A stretch of DNA of 59,253 bases from Bacillota bacterium (GCA_023443925.1 JAEZSL010000314.1:1-59253), one strand, 5' to 3'. Positions 1-7,372 are shown, numbered from the stretch's first letter. The notes: generated from the letters alone by a model not told the origin. Made by a program: numbers and translations.

Positions 1-134
1 TAAAAGGCAGCCTGGTAAAAATAGAGATCGGCCTTGCAAGAGGTAAGAAACTTTATGATAAACGGGAAGATATAGCCAAAAAGGATCAGAGAAGAGAAGC
101 AGAGAAAGACTTTAAGGTTAAGAATCTATACTGA
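1..134 (+). CDS. smpB: SmpB, tmRNA-binding protein, C-terminal end (partial)
   Basis: Only the last 43 codons are in the window; codons begin at base 3 and the stop is TGA at 132-134. The visible peptide carries the SmpB signature [14 protein letters not shown] followed by a basic tail ending KVKNLY. SmpB binds tmRNA, and its C-terminal tail enters the empty mRNA channel of a stalled ribosome during trans-translation. The partner RNA gene ssrA lies on the opposite strand at 43052-43395. In many Firmicutes smpB and ssrA are close neighbours; here about 4 kb of other genes plus the prophage separate them. Confidence 0.93.
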   Translation, partial: KGSLVKIEIGLARGKKLYDKREDIAKKDQRREAEKDFKVKNLY

Positions 135-366
135 TAAGAGTAAGAATAATTATAGACTGCTAATAAAGAAATGATAAAATATTATTATACCGATATGCAG
201 GTATAACTAGATTAAGAAATATAAAATTATGATATGTAGGTTGGGATGTGTGAATTAAAAATCACATATCCCACTTTTGATTACTGAAGCTATTCAAAGA
301 ATTCTCTTAAATCCAGGGTAAGGAAGTAGATTTATTAACTCCCCGAAATTATATATATATGCAGCT

Positions 367-696
367 TTATTTATGAGCGGCAGATATGGCAATTACAGGG
401 CCGGCACTTAGAAAAATTATACGAAAATGTTTATTGAATAACTTATCTGCGGTGCAGCCATATTTTTTTACCACCAATTCTGTGACTCCGAACTGGCCGC
501 CATCGCAGTAACATACTTTAATACCATCTATGAAGGGATTGTGTTCATTCCCGAAACATATTTTTAAGCATTCAAACCTTTTAAGACAGAATTCTTCAAT
601 ACGGAAAACACAACCAATTTTTTCACCGGCTCTTACCGATATAATCACATTTAAATCTGAACAGGTATTATTAAAGAATTCCCTTACACCGTCCAT
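367..696 (-). CDS. hypothetical protein, 109 aa
   Basis: I do not recognise the family. The start is well supported: GGAGG lies 6 nt upstream of the ATG on the minus strand. The product is soluble, Cys-containing (five Cys spread through the chain, including a VCYCDGG stretch) and ends in a hydrophobic SAGPVIAISAAHK segment. It lies alone between smpB and the next minus-strand gene. The intergenic stretch 135-366 upstream of its stop shows no other gene. Confidence 0.6.
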   Translation of the reverse strand: MDGVREFFNNTCSDLNVIISVRAGEKIGCVFRIEEFCLKRFECLKICFGNEHNPFIDGIKVCYCDGGQFGVTELVVKKYGCTADKLFNKHFRIIFLSAGPVIAISAAHK

Positions 697-758
697 CCGG
701 AACCTCCTATATTACGTTACATATTAATATACGCAGGTTTTAAGGGAAAGTGACGGAT

Positions 759-1316
759 TTAGGTCTTTGGATAGAATTGATTTAGGATACCGTGCCAGAT
801 ATAATCAGCAAACATTAAGGTATGGTATTCTATAAAATTATATTCATATACATCTGCGGCATATTGCTTGTTAAACCTCTTCTGGGCTTCATATTCCGTC
901 ATATCCAAATGATTATAAAACAGATTCTGCAAAGAGCTTGCATCCCAATTGGGGTTTAAGCGGGTCAGCAGCTGAACAATCTGATCAGCGTTTTCCCTCC
1001 AGCTGTCATTGGCAGCATCCAGAGACTGGCCTTCCTTAATATCACTGATTATCTGAATTGTCAAGGTGACCTGTTCCCGCATTAGATTTTCAAACTCCTG
1101 TGCGGAAGCATTATCATAATAAACTCTCAACACATTATAAAAGTCAATGGGAACTTCATAAAGTCGGTTGGTCACAACTTCCAAATCTCCCAGATTATCC
1201 ATTTTGCTAATAATATAAAATCTGGTCCAGAGGGAATACTGGCTCCAAAGCTGTCTTAATGTATTTCGCAGGTCTTCAGGAGAATAATAGCCTGCGGGTG
1301 TATTTGCATTATCCAT
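759..1316 (-). CDS. helical protein of a conserved clostridial family, 185 aa
   Basis: The sequence is predicted to be all-helical and soluble, with a Pro-rich start (NTPAGYYSPEDLRNTLRQLW) and a WTRFYIISKMDNLGD motif. From memory this pattern belongs to a family common in Bacilli and Clostridia whose members are sometimes labelled acetylglutamate kinase without justification; I see no kinase motif. No signal peptide or membrane segment is visible. Function unknown. The neighbour at 367 is on the same strand but 60 nt away, so a shared transcript is possible. Confidence 0.65.
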   Translation of the reverse strand: MDNANTPAGYYSPEDLRNTLRQLWSQYSLWTRFYIISKMDNLGDLEVVTNRLYEVPIDFYNVLRVYYDNASAQEFENLMREQVTLTIQIISDIKEGQSLDAANDSWRENADQIVQLLTRLNPNWDASSLQNLFYNHLDMTEYEAQKRFNKQYAADVYEYNFIEYHTLMFADYIWHGILNQFYPKT

Positions 1317-1464
1317 AAGGGAATCCTTATAAGTATATATGGGATAAGATATGATTCATACAAAACAAACATGCACAAATTAAAAAAATTTTCTCATTAT
1401 AGGAAACTTTTACTTTTTATTGCATATATTAATACAATACTATAAAATAGAAGGAATGAGGTTA

Positions 1465-1716
1465 ATGGAACGAAATATGTCATATGGTGAATATAAGCAA
1501 ATAATCAGTGATGCGCTGAGTGAATACTGTAACGACGGCGGTTCACTCTTAAATATAGCTCTGAATCATATTAAGAAAGAATATGTTTATGAATTTGAAG
1601 GGAATTACCCTGAAGACACAAAGAGCAATTTAATTGATAAAGCACATCAGGCCATGCAAAAGGGCAGAGAACTGCCGGAAGGAATCCGGCTTACAAAAGT
1701 TATTTTCAGAGGCTGA
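1465..1716 (+). CDS. hypothetical protein, 83 aa
   Basis: The start chosen is the ATG followed by GAACGA, which has GAGG 5 nt upstream; an in-frame ATG at 1420 has no ribosome site. The product begins MERNMSYGEYKQII and is a small soluble, mostly helical, acidic protein without recognisable domains. It is divergent from the 759-1316 gene. Confidence 0.55.
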   Translation: MERNMSYGEYKQIISDALSEYCNDGGSLLNIALNHIKKEYVYEFEGNYPEDTKSNLIDKAHQAMQKGRELPEGIRLTKVIFRG

Positions 1717-1911
1717 TTTATACTGTCTGTAGTAAATTGTATAACGCATACATAAACGTAATATGGGCATTCGGGTACATTAAAGCCTGAAAACCGTATT
1801 CTGTGTAAAGTACGGTATAATTTTATACTCTTTGACATGTATAACAGTTATTTATGTAACAATTGCAGTATTGTAAAAGGATTTATTTCATGTTAATCTG
1901 TTGGTATTATA

Positions 1912-2053
1912 TGTGAAATAAAGGACATTTCACACCCTGATCTGAGGCAGTAAATCATCTGCCAGCAGATGATTTATGCCATAGGAGTTAGTGTGCCAAA
2001 GGACATTTCACACTTCTTATTTGGGCAGTACCGCAAGCAGACTTGCGGTATGC
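1912..2053 (+). repeat. two tandem structured units, possible RNA element
   Basis: Two units share the 16-mer AAAGGACATTTCACAC (1920-1935 and 1998-2013). In each it forms a stem with an upstream TGTG copy (TGTGAAAT/ATTTCACA in unit 1). Each is followed 10-14 nt later by a second hairpin with conserved ends GGCAGTA and TATGC but different stem sequences. Unit 1 is 11 bp with loop CCAG (1951-1976); unit 2 is TACCGCAAG/CTTGCGGTA with loop CAGA (2029-2050). Different stem sequences with base pairing kept, between constant flanks, is the pattern of a structured RNA or a mobile palindromic repeat. A terminator follows at 2120-2143. Otherwise the stretch 1717-2245 has no gene. Confidence 0.6.
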
Positions 2054-2119
2054 ATGGGTGTTAAAGTGAATCAAGTTCAACTGAATATCATAAACAATGG
2101 AAATTAAAAACAAGCATAG

Positions 2120-2143
2120 GCGCGGTTAATCCCGTGCTTTTTT
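2120..2143 (+). terminator. intrinsic terminator after the structured units
   Basis: A GCGCGG/CCGTGC stem with one G-U pair and a 6-nt loop is followed by six T. It ends the transcript that would contain the tandem structured units, or attenuates transcription into the gene at 2246. Confidence 0.65.
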
Positions 2144-2245
2144 GCTTTCTTTATACTATGTTTAACAAGAGACGCAGGTTATAACAAAATAAAATATGAA
2201 GTTATTTAATGTGTGAGAATTTGATTGTAAGAAAGGAGTCCGATT

Positions 2246-3208
2246 ATGGCAGTAATGAATTCAACTGAAACTATATATGGAGTAATAAAAGGAATATCTA
2301 CTATTGAACTTTATAACAGCGGGAATTTAAAAGAGTGCTCATTGACTGAAAAAAATGAACTTTTAACATCCTATGGAAAGCTGATACCTCAATATCAGAA
2401 TGAAGGTGTCAGGAATAAATATATTAATAGCCTGTCCTTCTATGAAAGCGGTGCTTTAAAAAAAATCGCTCTGCAGGAACAGAGTCAGATCACTACGGAT
2501 GCCGGCAGTATGAAGGCGGAATTAATTACTTTTTATGAAAGTGGTAAAATTAAAAGGTTATTTCCATTAAACGGAAAGTTAACCGGATATTGGACGGAAG
2601 AGAATGAATATGAATTGGCAGACCCCATGGGATTTTCATTTGCTTTCGGAAAATTTAATAAAAGAGTGATTGGTATACAATTTTATGAGACCGGTGAAAT
2701 GAAAAGTATAACCTTTTGGCCAAAGGAACTTGTGAAACTTATAACACCGGCCGGAACGTTGACAGGGCACTTTGGGATTGCTCTATATCCGGATGGCAGC
2801 CTCAAATCCTGCGAACCAGCTTATCCGGTTCTTATTGATACTGACATCGGCAGACTAACGGCTTTTGATGTGCAAGCAATCGGTATAAACGGCGATTCCA
2901 GCTCGTTGAACTTTTATGAGAATGGAAGTATTAAGTCCATTATAACTTCAACAGACAGGGTAACAGTTTCTGGACCAAACAAAGAGATACTGAAATTTGA
3001 ACCAGCATTAAGGCCGAGTCTGTTAGATGAAGAAGGATTGGATATTATACCACTGAAAATAGAATTCTATCATGGTAAAGTCAGAATGAATGGAAATGAC
3101 AGATATGTCTTTGATCTGCAGGAATACAGTTTATCTGTTACAAACAAGCCATTGAGTATCTTTAATAAATGTGGTAATTGTTCTGAATGCAGAGGCTGCG
3201 GATTATAA
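2246..3208 (+). CDS. protein with seven FYESG-type repeats and a Cys-rich tail
   Basis: 320 aa with AAGGAG 7 nt before the ATG. Seven repeats of the form hxFYExGxhKxh are spread along the chain (ELYNSGNLKEC, SFYESGALKKI, TFYESGKIKRL, QFYETGEMKSI, ALYPDGSLKSC, NFYENGSIKSI, EFYHGKVRM). This resembles the MORN_2/YwqK beta-hairpin repeat family found in some toxin-antitoxin and peptidoglycan-linked proteins. The C-terminus is CGNCSECRGCGL, four Cys in twelve residues, which could bind a metal. No signal peptide. Function unknown; the repeat assignment is from pattern only. Confidence 0.65.
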   Translation: MAVMNSTETIYGVIKGISTIELYNSGNLKECSLTEKNELLTSYGKLIPQYQNEGVRNKYINSLSFYESGALKKIALQEQSQITTDAGSMKAELITFYESGKIKRLFPLNGKLTGYWTEENEYELADPMGFSFAFGKFNKRVIGIQFYETGEMKSITFWPKELVKLITPAGTLTGHFGIALYPDGSLKSCEPAYPVLIDTDIGRLTAFDVQAIGINGDSSSLNFYENGSIKSIITSTDRVTVSGPNKEILKFEPALRPSLLDEEGLDIIPLKIEFYHGKVRMNGNDRYVFDLQEYSLSVTNKPLSIFNKCGNCSECRGCGL

Positions 3209-3427
3209 ACAAGGAAACCGTTTTATGGAATAGTTAAACTTCATAAGAAAAGACCAATATCATTATGGTCAACTGTAAGGATATTTATGTATTTACTTAT
3301 AATACAGGACATTGGTGATTTGAAAAGATTATTTTGAACAGATTATTTTTAAAAGAGGACACAGCTGCAGGAGTGACAAGCTGAGCCGCCTCCTGTAGCG
3401 AAATAGATGATATAATCCTTAACTTCT

Positions 3428-3907
3428 TTAATATAAATTGGAATTATTTTTATGTGAAATATAATATCCGACATAAAGAAATCCTAATAGGCAGATGCCT
3501 AAAATATAAATAAATGGGTATAAGGAAGGGGATAATAAACTGCAATATCTATCCAGAGGCGTTAAAACTATAGCCAATGCAACTGAACATACCATTCCTA
3601 TGATAGCGATAAGAGATGACATTTTGTCTTTAAAATACTTTAAAAACGCTACATAAAAAGATGTAGCATACATCCATAAAATAAAAATAATAAAAGCATG
3701 AGAACTTCTTGCAATTATTCTTCCTTTTAAAACTGTCGATAATAAAATAGCAAAAATAATAAATCCAATCACCGGTGATATTAAAATAACCTTACTTAAT
3801 AGATTTGTAACTCTATGCGTCCTTAATTCAATAGGGTGGTTTTTTGTTTTGAGTTGAAATAGTAAAAATAATAATCCCAACATAAAAATTAAAGCAATAA
3901 TTACCAT
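3428..3907 (-). CDS. integral membrane protein, 159 aa
   Basis: The start is the ATG at 3907, with AGGAGG (3917-3922) 9 nt upstream; a longer reading to 3958 lacks a ribosome site. About five hydrophobic segments are visible (VIIALIFMLGLLFLLF, VILISPVIGFIIFAILL, AFIIFILWMYATSFYVAF, LIAIIGMVCSVALAIVL, FIYILGICLLGFLYVGYYI), with short charged loops. No recognised family. It could be a host gene or the last surviving gene of the older phage whose recombinase remnant lies just to the right. Confidence 0.6.
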   Translation of the reverse strand: MVIIALIFMLGLLFLLFQLKTKNHPIELRTHRVTNLLSKVILISPVIGFIIFAILLSTVLKGRIIARSSHAFIIFILWMYATSFYVAFLKYFKDKMSSLIAIIGMVCSVALAIVLTPLDRYCSLLSPSLYPFIYILGICLLGFLYVGYYISHKNNSNLY

Positions 3908-4029
3908 AACTTCCAACCTCCTTTTATCTGAATTATTATAAATCGGATAATGTAACAAATCAAGTAGTTAAGCCAATATTGAGCAAAGTAATAAAAACCT
4001 AAGTGTTATTAGATTACTAAAAAATCCCG

Positions 4030-4200
4030 GCAAGGAAAGTTAAACCAAAGAGATTTGTGAGAGAATTACTAAAAATGATATATGTATAAAAAAAGATCTC
4101 GATGATCATAAAACACATCATCAAGACCTATATTTCCAAAAGACTTATACCGTGACCATATAGAAAACTATAGGGACAGTGGTATAAACGATGGAGCTGA
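4030..4200 (+). pseudogene. remnant of an older large serine recombinase, 3' end only
   Basis: Base-by-base the stretch aligns with the last ~170 nt of the intact recombinase gene (about 42890-43060). Shared blocks include CATCATCAAGACCTATAT, GATATAT/CATATA-type segments and the final TGGAGCTGA. Small indels shift the frame and several stops interrupt it, so no protein can be made. The similarity stops at the junction GA at 4199-4200, exactly where the present prophage begins. I infer a previous related element at the same target whose body has been lost. Confidence 0.85.
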
Positions 4201-4226
4201 ACCGAACATTAATTTACCCCTGTCCG
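4173..4226. other. left prophage junction (attL position, two phage-type half sites)
   Basis: Arms GGGACAGTGG (4173-4182) and CCCCTGTCCG (4217-4226) each lie exactly 16 nt from the central GA at 4199-4200. The right arm belongs to the present phage. The left arm belongs to the decayed recombinase and matches the phage arm CGGACAGGGG at 8 of 10 positions. The spacing is that of attP, not of a normal attL. Confidence 0.8.
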
Positions 4227-4297
4227 TATCAGTTATAGACAGAGTCACTGGAGAACGGATAAACTTCTACATGGACATTGAATCCGACATAGCATAA
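4201..4297 (+). other. detached native 3' end of the phage recombinase gene
   Basis: Reading on from the central GA in the recombinase frame gives 31 codons beginning E-PNINLPLSVSVIDRV and ending MDIESDIA, stop TAA 4295-4297, immediately followed by a terminator. In the circular phage this would complete the recombinase (525 aa). In the prophage it is about 38.8 kb from the rest of the gene and untranslated. Confidence 0.82.
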
Positions 4298-4300
4298 AAG

Positions 4301-4328
4301 AAAATAGACCGTTTTTACGGTCTATTTT
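4301..4328. terminator. bidirectional terminator of the phage-form recombinase gene
   Basis: AAAATAGACCG/CGGTCTATTTT, an 11-bp perfect stem with a 6-nt loop, has A and T runs on both sides. It sits 4 nt after the native recombinase stop and 2 nt from the stop of the converging minus-strand gene, so it can end transcription from both sides. Confidence 0.85.
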
Positions 4329-4329
4329 A

Positions 4330-4908
4330 TTAATAATATATTTTATACTTTCCGAAACCTATGCCATCCGGTTCAGCCAAGGTAATGCCCTCTTCGTTTC
4401 TAAAAATTACATAGATAGTATTATCATTATCAATTATATGATAATCCCAAGCATATGCCGTAAATGTTTTTCTGATTGAATCACAATAACTAACCTTATC
4501 CAATTCGGTACCAATCCAAGTATTACTATTTACTGTAACATAATAAATATCATCTCCATAAGAAGATTTATTAAAACTAGAGACATTACCAATCTGGCTT
4601 AAGTATGAATCTATCACTTTGTTGTAACCTTCGAAATCAGGCTTTGGTTTTACAATGTTATATACTGTAATATAGACTATAACAAGAACAAATAATGAAA
4701 GAAGAAAATACACTGAATATCGAGAAGTTTTTTGCATCGAAATATTTTTCTTATTATTTTGACGAATAATTTCATCACCTAATTTTAAATCATCAATATT
4801 TACATTAACGGGTTCACCATGCTTCATAGAATACTCTCTACGAAGCTGCAATTCTTTCTGAGCTAATTCATTAAACGATGGCCCGAAGATTCTTTTTAAA
4901 AATCCCAT
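4330..4908 (-). CDS. single-pass membrane protein, 192 aa (prophage accessory gene)
   Basis: The start at 4908 (MGFLKRIFGPSF) has AAGGGGG 6-7 nt upstream and leaves an 11-nt gap to the upstream gene; a longer reading would overlap it. A charged cytoplasmic N-terminal region of ~65 residues is followed by one membrane helix (VYFLLSLFVLVIVYITVYNIV) and an extracytoplasmic domain of ~110 residues. No known family. It pairs with the TM2-domain gene upstream in the accessory position between attL and the repressor, a place where phages often carry lysogenic-conversion or superinfection-exclusion genes (inference). Confidence 0.7.
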   Translation of the reverse strand: MGFLKRIFGPSFNELAQKELQLRREYSMKHGEPVNVNIDDLKLGDEIIRQNNKKNISMQKTSRYSVYFLLSLFVLVIVYITVYNIVKPKPDFEGYNKVIDSYLSQIGNVSSFNKSSYGDDIYYVTVNSNTWIGTELDKVSYCDSIRKTFTAYAWDYHIIDNDNTIYVIFRNEEGITLAEPDGIGFGKYKIYY

Positions 4909-4919
4909 AAGCAACCCCC

Positions 4920-5336
4920 TTAAAACACATAATAATCCAGAAGAAAATAAGTTACATAAACTATAAAAGCTATTAATATGCAAAGTATCTTATTGTCACG
5001 TCTTTCTGAAAGAATTCTTTCTCTATCTTTTAAATCTTTATATATTAAGGCTTTACTATCAGATAGAAGCCTTCCTTTGGAATCGGTAAAACTATCTGAA
5101 TACAAAGCGTATACATCCAAAACGATTAAAAACAAATAGAGAATTTTTATCACAAAAGCAAAACCAAACCCCATTATGTCTAATACAATAGAAGTACCAC
5201 CTATAATTAAATAAATAAGCCCAGTAAAATACTTGCCAAAGTAAAACCTATGTACTCCAAATTGGCCCAAAAATAGACAGAATACTAATGTCCACATAGG
5301 GCTTTTGGTGCTTATATCCTCATCATCATAATGCAT
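4920..5336 (-). CDS. TM2-domain membrane protein, 138 aa
   Basis: The N-terminal half matches the TM2 domain: K-S-P then a hydrophobic helix with the GQFGVHRFYFGK turn and a second helix ending LDI. A further pair of membrane segments lies at ~55-75 and at the C-terminus (ILCILIAFIVYVTYFLLDYYVF). GGGAGGGG lies just upstream of the ATG. TM2 proteins are small membrane proteins of mostly unknown role. This one shares a transcript with the next membrane protein and is probably expressed from the prophage. Confidence 0.8.
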   Translation of the reverse strand: MHYDDEDISTKSPMWTLVFCLFLGQFGVHRFYFGKYFTGLIYLIIGGTSIVLDIMGFGFAFVIKILYLFLIVLDVYALYSDSFTDSKGRLLSDSKALIYKDLKDRERILSERRDNKILCILIAFIVYVTYFLLDYYVF

Positions 5337-5503
5337 ACAACCCCTCCCATAGCATTAATTTAATTTAATAATAACGGAGCTTAATGTAAAAATCAACCCA
5401 AATAAGTGAAAATAATGTAATATTAGTAGATTTAAGGAAATATGTAAATAAAAACTAATAGTTGAAAATAATACAATAAATAGAGGAAGTCGAAAGAAAA
5501 ACA

Positions 5504-5532
5504 TTGCAAAAGGCAAACATATGTTCTATAAT
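5504..5532 (+). promoter_or_regulatory. promoter with embedded LexA-like box
   Basis: TTGCAA, 17-nt spacer, TATAAT. The spacer ends with AAACATATGTTC (5515-5526), one mismatch from the Gram-positive LexA consensus GAAC-N4-GTTC, directly abutting the -10. A repressor bound here would block polymerase. It drives the 38-aa gene at 5576, so that gene is probably induced by DNA damage. Confidence 0.75.
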
Positions 5533-5575
5533 AAAAGGCAACAGTTGACATTTATTTATGACATAGGGGGTTTAT

Positions 5576-5692
5576 ATGGACAGTGAAAAATATATTGAAA
5601 TTATAGTTAGAATGTTGCGTAATATGGATAATGATGCAATAGAAAAAGTCTACAAAGTAATATTAAATATGTACATAAAAAAAGGCCGGTAG
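5576..5692 (+). CDS. small protein, 38 aa, behind a LexA-type promoter
   Basis: MDSEKYIEIIVRML begins 44 nt after the -10 with a GGGGG ribosome site. The product is a short charged helix ending in KKGR. It is followed directly by a terminator and points towards the convergent repressor gene. Position and SOS-type promoter suggest an antirepressor-like or induction role, but that is inference only. Confidence 0.6.
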   Translation: MDSEKYIEIIVRMLRNMDNDAIEKVYKVILNMYIKKGR

Positions 5693-5706
5693 ATAACCCG
5701 GCTTTT
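5684..5706. terminator. terminator between the 38-aa gene and the repressor gene
   Basis: GCCGG (5685-5689) pairs with CCGGC (5698-5702), with A residues before and TTTT after, so it can stop transcription from both convergent genes. Confidence 0.7.
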
Positions 5707-5714
5707 GCTATGTA

Positions 5715-6071
5715 CTAATGTTTAAATAAACCTCGAAGATAATTTGTAAATACTGCACGACTCTGAGAATCTAAGCTTATGTAATTATTGATAATTTCTT
5801 TATCATCGTCAGTTAAATCATACTCAGTCGCAAGCTGATCTAAAATAGCATTCGAAACATCTAAAAACATTTCTCCATCGCCACTAACAAGCCATATGTA
5901 ATTAACATTGAATTCTCTACAGATTGACTTAATTGAATGCTCTGAAAGATTTCTCCTGCCGCTCTCATAAGACGAAATTGCCGAACGTACTAAACCAAGT
6001 TTATCACCAAATTCTTCCTGACTTAAATTCAAAGATTTTCTTAAAAGATATATTCTTTCTCCGATTTCCAA
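5715..6071 (-). CDS. CI-like lysogeny repressor, HTH XRE family
   Basis: 118 aa with a TTG start and AGGAGG upstream. Residues 1-60 form a typical XRE helix-turn-helix (RIYLLRKSLNLSQEEFGDKL then RSAISSYESGRRNLSEHSIK). The C-terminal half is acidic and helical and may dimerise; there is no peptidase domain, so it would not self-cleave like lambda CI. It is transcribed divergently from the early operon, and three matching operators lie between them. Best candidate for the repressor that maintains lysogeny. Confidence 0.88.
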   Translation of the reverse strand: MEIGERIYLLRKSLNLSQEEFGDKLGLVRSAISSYESGRRNLSEHSIKSICREFNVNYIWLVSGDGEMFLDVSNAILDQLATEYDLTDDDKEIINNYISLDSQSRAVFTNYLRGLFKH

Positions 6072-6092
6072 AATATCACCTCCTAAGTAACG

Positions 6093-6184
6093 ATATTAAT
6101 ATAAAAACGACTCTATGTCAACAAAAAAAATAAATTACTATTGACAAACGTGACTTAGAGTCGTACAATGTTGACATAGAGAAC
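6093..6184. promoter_or_regulatory. divergent early/repressor promoters with three operators
   Basis: Rightward promoter: TTGACA 6141-6146, 17 nt, TACAAT 6164-6169. Leftward promoter: TTGACA 6121-6116, 17 nt, TAATAT 6098-6093. Three related 11-bp sites lie across them: GACTCTATGTC (6109-6119), GACTTAGAGTC (6152-6162, in the rightward spacer) and GACATAGAGAA (6173-6183, 9 of 11 matches to the complement of the first). The layout is the usual phage lysis-lysogeny switch with the XRE repressor as the expected ligand. Confidence 0.85.
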
Positions 6185-6209
6185 AAATAAAACGAAAGGA
6201 AGACAATCT

Positions 6210-6359
6210 ATGAAAGAATATGAAAAGGAAAAAGAAGATATCAGAGAATTCGTAGAGTTATTAATTACTCTTTCTCCGGAAGGAAAAGACACCGCAAAAA
6301 GTGTTTTGATAGGAATGAATTTATCTGAACAGATTAACCGTACAAAGCAGTTAGTATAA
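6210..6359 (+). CDS. first early gene, small protein of 49 aa
   Basis: MKEYEKEKEDIREFVELLI, with AAAGGAAG upstream and about 40 nt after the rightward -10. It has a strongly charged helical start and a hydrophobic middle. Being the first gene of the early operon it may be a regulator such as a Cro-like or anti-repressor peptide, but no HTH is visible. Function unknown. Confidence 0.65.
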   Translation: MKEYEKEKEDIREFVELLITLSPEGKDTAKSVLIGMNLSEQINRTKQLV

Positions 6360-6386
6360 AAAGGTAGCAGGAGAAAAGAGGTAAAT

Positions 6387-6545
6387 ATGGACGGTATAGA
6401 CGCAGGAAGATTTATTTATGCATTTACCGGACAATCCAAAGATGAATACTTAGACTATGTTATTAAAAAATGGGAAGAGTATTTAGCGGCAGGGGGTGAT
6501 CCGGATAAATATATGACCGCAGAAGCGGATAAAAATAAAAATTAG
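6387..6545 (+). CDS. small early protein, 52 aa
   Basis: Starts MDGIDAGRFIYAFTGQSKDEY with AAGAGG upstream. Acidic, Tyr-rich, soluble. Co-transcribed with the genes on both sides (27-nt and 11-nt gaps). No recognised family. Confidence 0.6.
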   Translation: MDGIDAGRFIYAFTGQSKDEYLDYVIKKWEEYLAAGGDPDKYMTAEADKNKN

Positions 6546-6556
6546 GAGGATATTGC

Positions 6557-7147
6557 ATGCGCTGCGAAAATAATCAGGCAGAAGTATCAGGAAAAATTCT
6601 TAATATTGAATCATCCCACGTAATCAAAACAAATGTTTTTAGTAAATTATCTCTGGAGATAAAGCGTTTAAGTGAGAGAACGGACATAATCCAGGTAATA
6701 GTAAAAAACCTTGATAAAAAATATACCGTAGGTCAAATGGTTTATATCTTCGGAAGTTATCGCTCCAGAAACATAGATCACCATAAGTCATTATATCTCT
6801 ATGCTGATTATATGGACGAGGCTTTTGGCGATTGCAATTTTAACGACATTGTCTTACATGGTTATATCTGCAAAAACAACGGATACCGGAAAACACCAAA
6901 GGGCAGAGAGATAACCGACGCCATAATGTCAATTAAAAGACCGAACGGAATAAGAGATTACATACCATGTGTGTTTTGGGGAATCAATGCCGGATTTGCC
7001 CATGTTACCCAGAATGGGGACAGGGTTACAATTCATGGTCGCATACAGAGCCGTGAATACCGTAAGTTAGTAGACGGGAAGTACATAACAAAAGTTGCAT
7101 ATGAGGTATCAGTCAGAGACTTTGACGCCGCACTCCCGGCAAGATAG
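6557..7147 (+). CDS. ssb: phage single-stranded DNA-binding protein, tandem OB folds
   Basis: 196 aa. The C-terminal half (from about residue 95) is a clear SSB OB fold: YRKTPKGREITDAIMSIKR, DYIPCVFWGINA, GDRVTIHGRIQSREY and YEVSVRDF match conserved SSB blocks. The N-terminal ~90 residues look like a second, diverged OB fold. It lacks the acidic C-terminal tip of bacterial SSB and ends ALPAR, so it may not recruit host partners that way. It lies upstream of the Rep gene, consistent with coating single strands made by rolling-circle replication. Confidence 0.85.
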   Translation: MRCENNQAEVSGKILNIESSHVIKTNVFSKLSLEIKRLSERTDIIQVIVKNLDKKYTVGQMVYIFGSYRSRNIDHHKSLYLYADYMDEAFGDCNFNDIVLHGYICKNNGYRKTPKGREITDAIMSIKRPNGIRDYIPCVFWGINAGFAHVTQNGDRVTIHGRIQSREYRKLVDGKYITKVAYEVSVRDFDAALPAR

Positions 7148-7155
7148 GCGGAACC

Positions 7156-7353
7156 GTGGATGATATTTCAATGGACTGGGGCAATGCCCGTAGCTTCACC
7201 GAAAAGGATAGACCGGACGGCATGATTCTTATTGGGAAAGAAACAAAATCATATAAAACCGGAAGAATTAATTTTCTATATTATCAAGATGCCAAAGGGA
7301 ATTTATGGTATGAGAGCAAAAGAACAGAAGAGGACAAAAAATTACCTGCCTAA
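7156..7353 (+). CDS. small early protein, 65 aa
   Basis: GTG start with GGCGG 5 nt upstream, 8 nt after ssb. Contains a beta-rich middle (RINFLYYQDAKGNLWYESKR). The last four codons are within a perfect 12-bp hairpin. Function unknown. Confidence 0.55.
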   Translation: MDDISMDWGNARSFTEKDRPDGMILIGKETKSYKTGRINFLYYQDAKGNLWYESKRTEEDKKLPA

Positions 7354-7372
7354 TTCGCAGTTAGGCAGGTAA
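7342..7372. repeat. perfect 12-bp inverted repeat before the Rep gene; candidate replication origin
   Basis: TTACCTGCCTAA (7342-7353) pairs with TTAGGCAGGTAA (7361-7372) around the 7-nt loop TTCGCAG. There is no T run, so it is a poor terminator. It lies at the start of a 152-nt gene-free stretch (7354-7505) upstream of the HUH Rep gene, where such enzymes usually nick. The gap also holds a weaker AAATGGG/CCCGTTT hairpin. Confidence 0.5.

Noticed and set aside
3358..3427. Minus-strand frame reading FATGGGSACHSCSC, like a Cys-rich peptide precursor
   Set aside because: No ATG, GTG or TTG before the motif and a stop just upstream; no maturation gene nearby. The 9-bp hairpin 3365-3398 in the same place may explain the unusual sequence.
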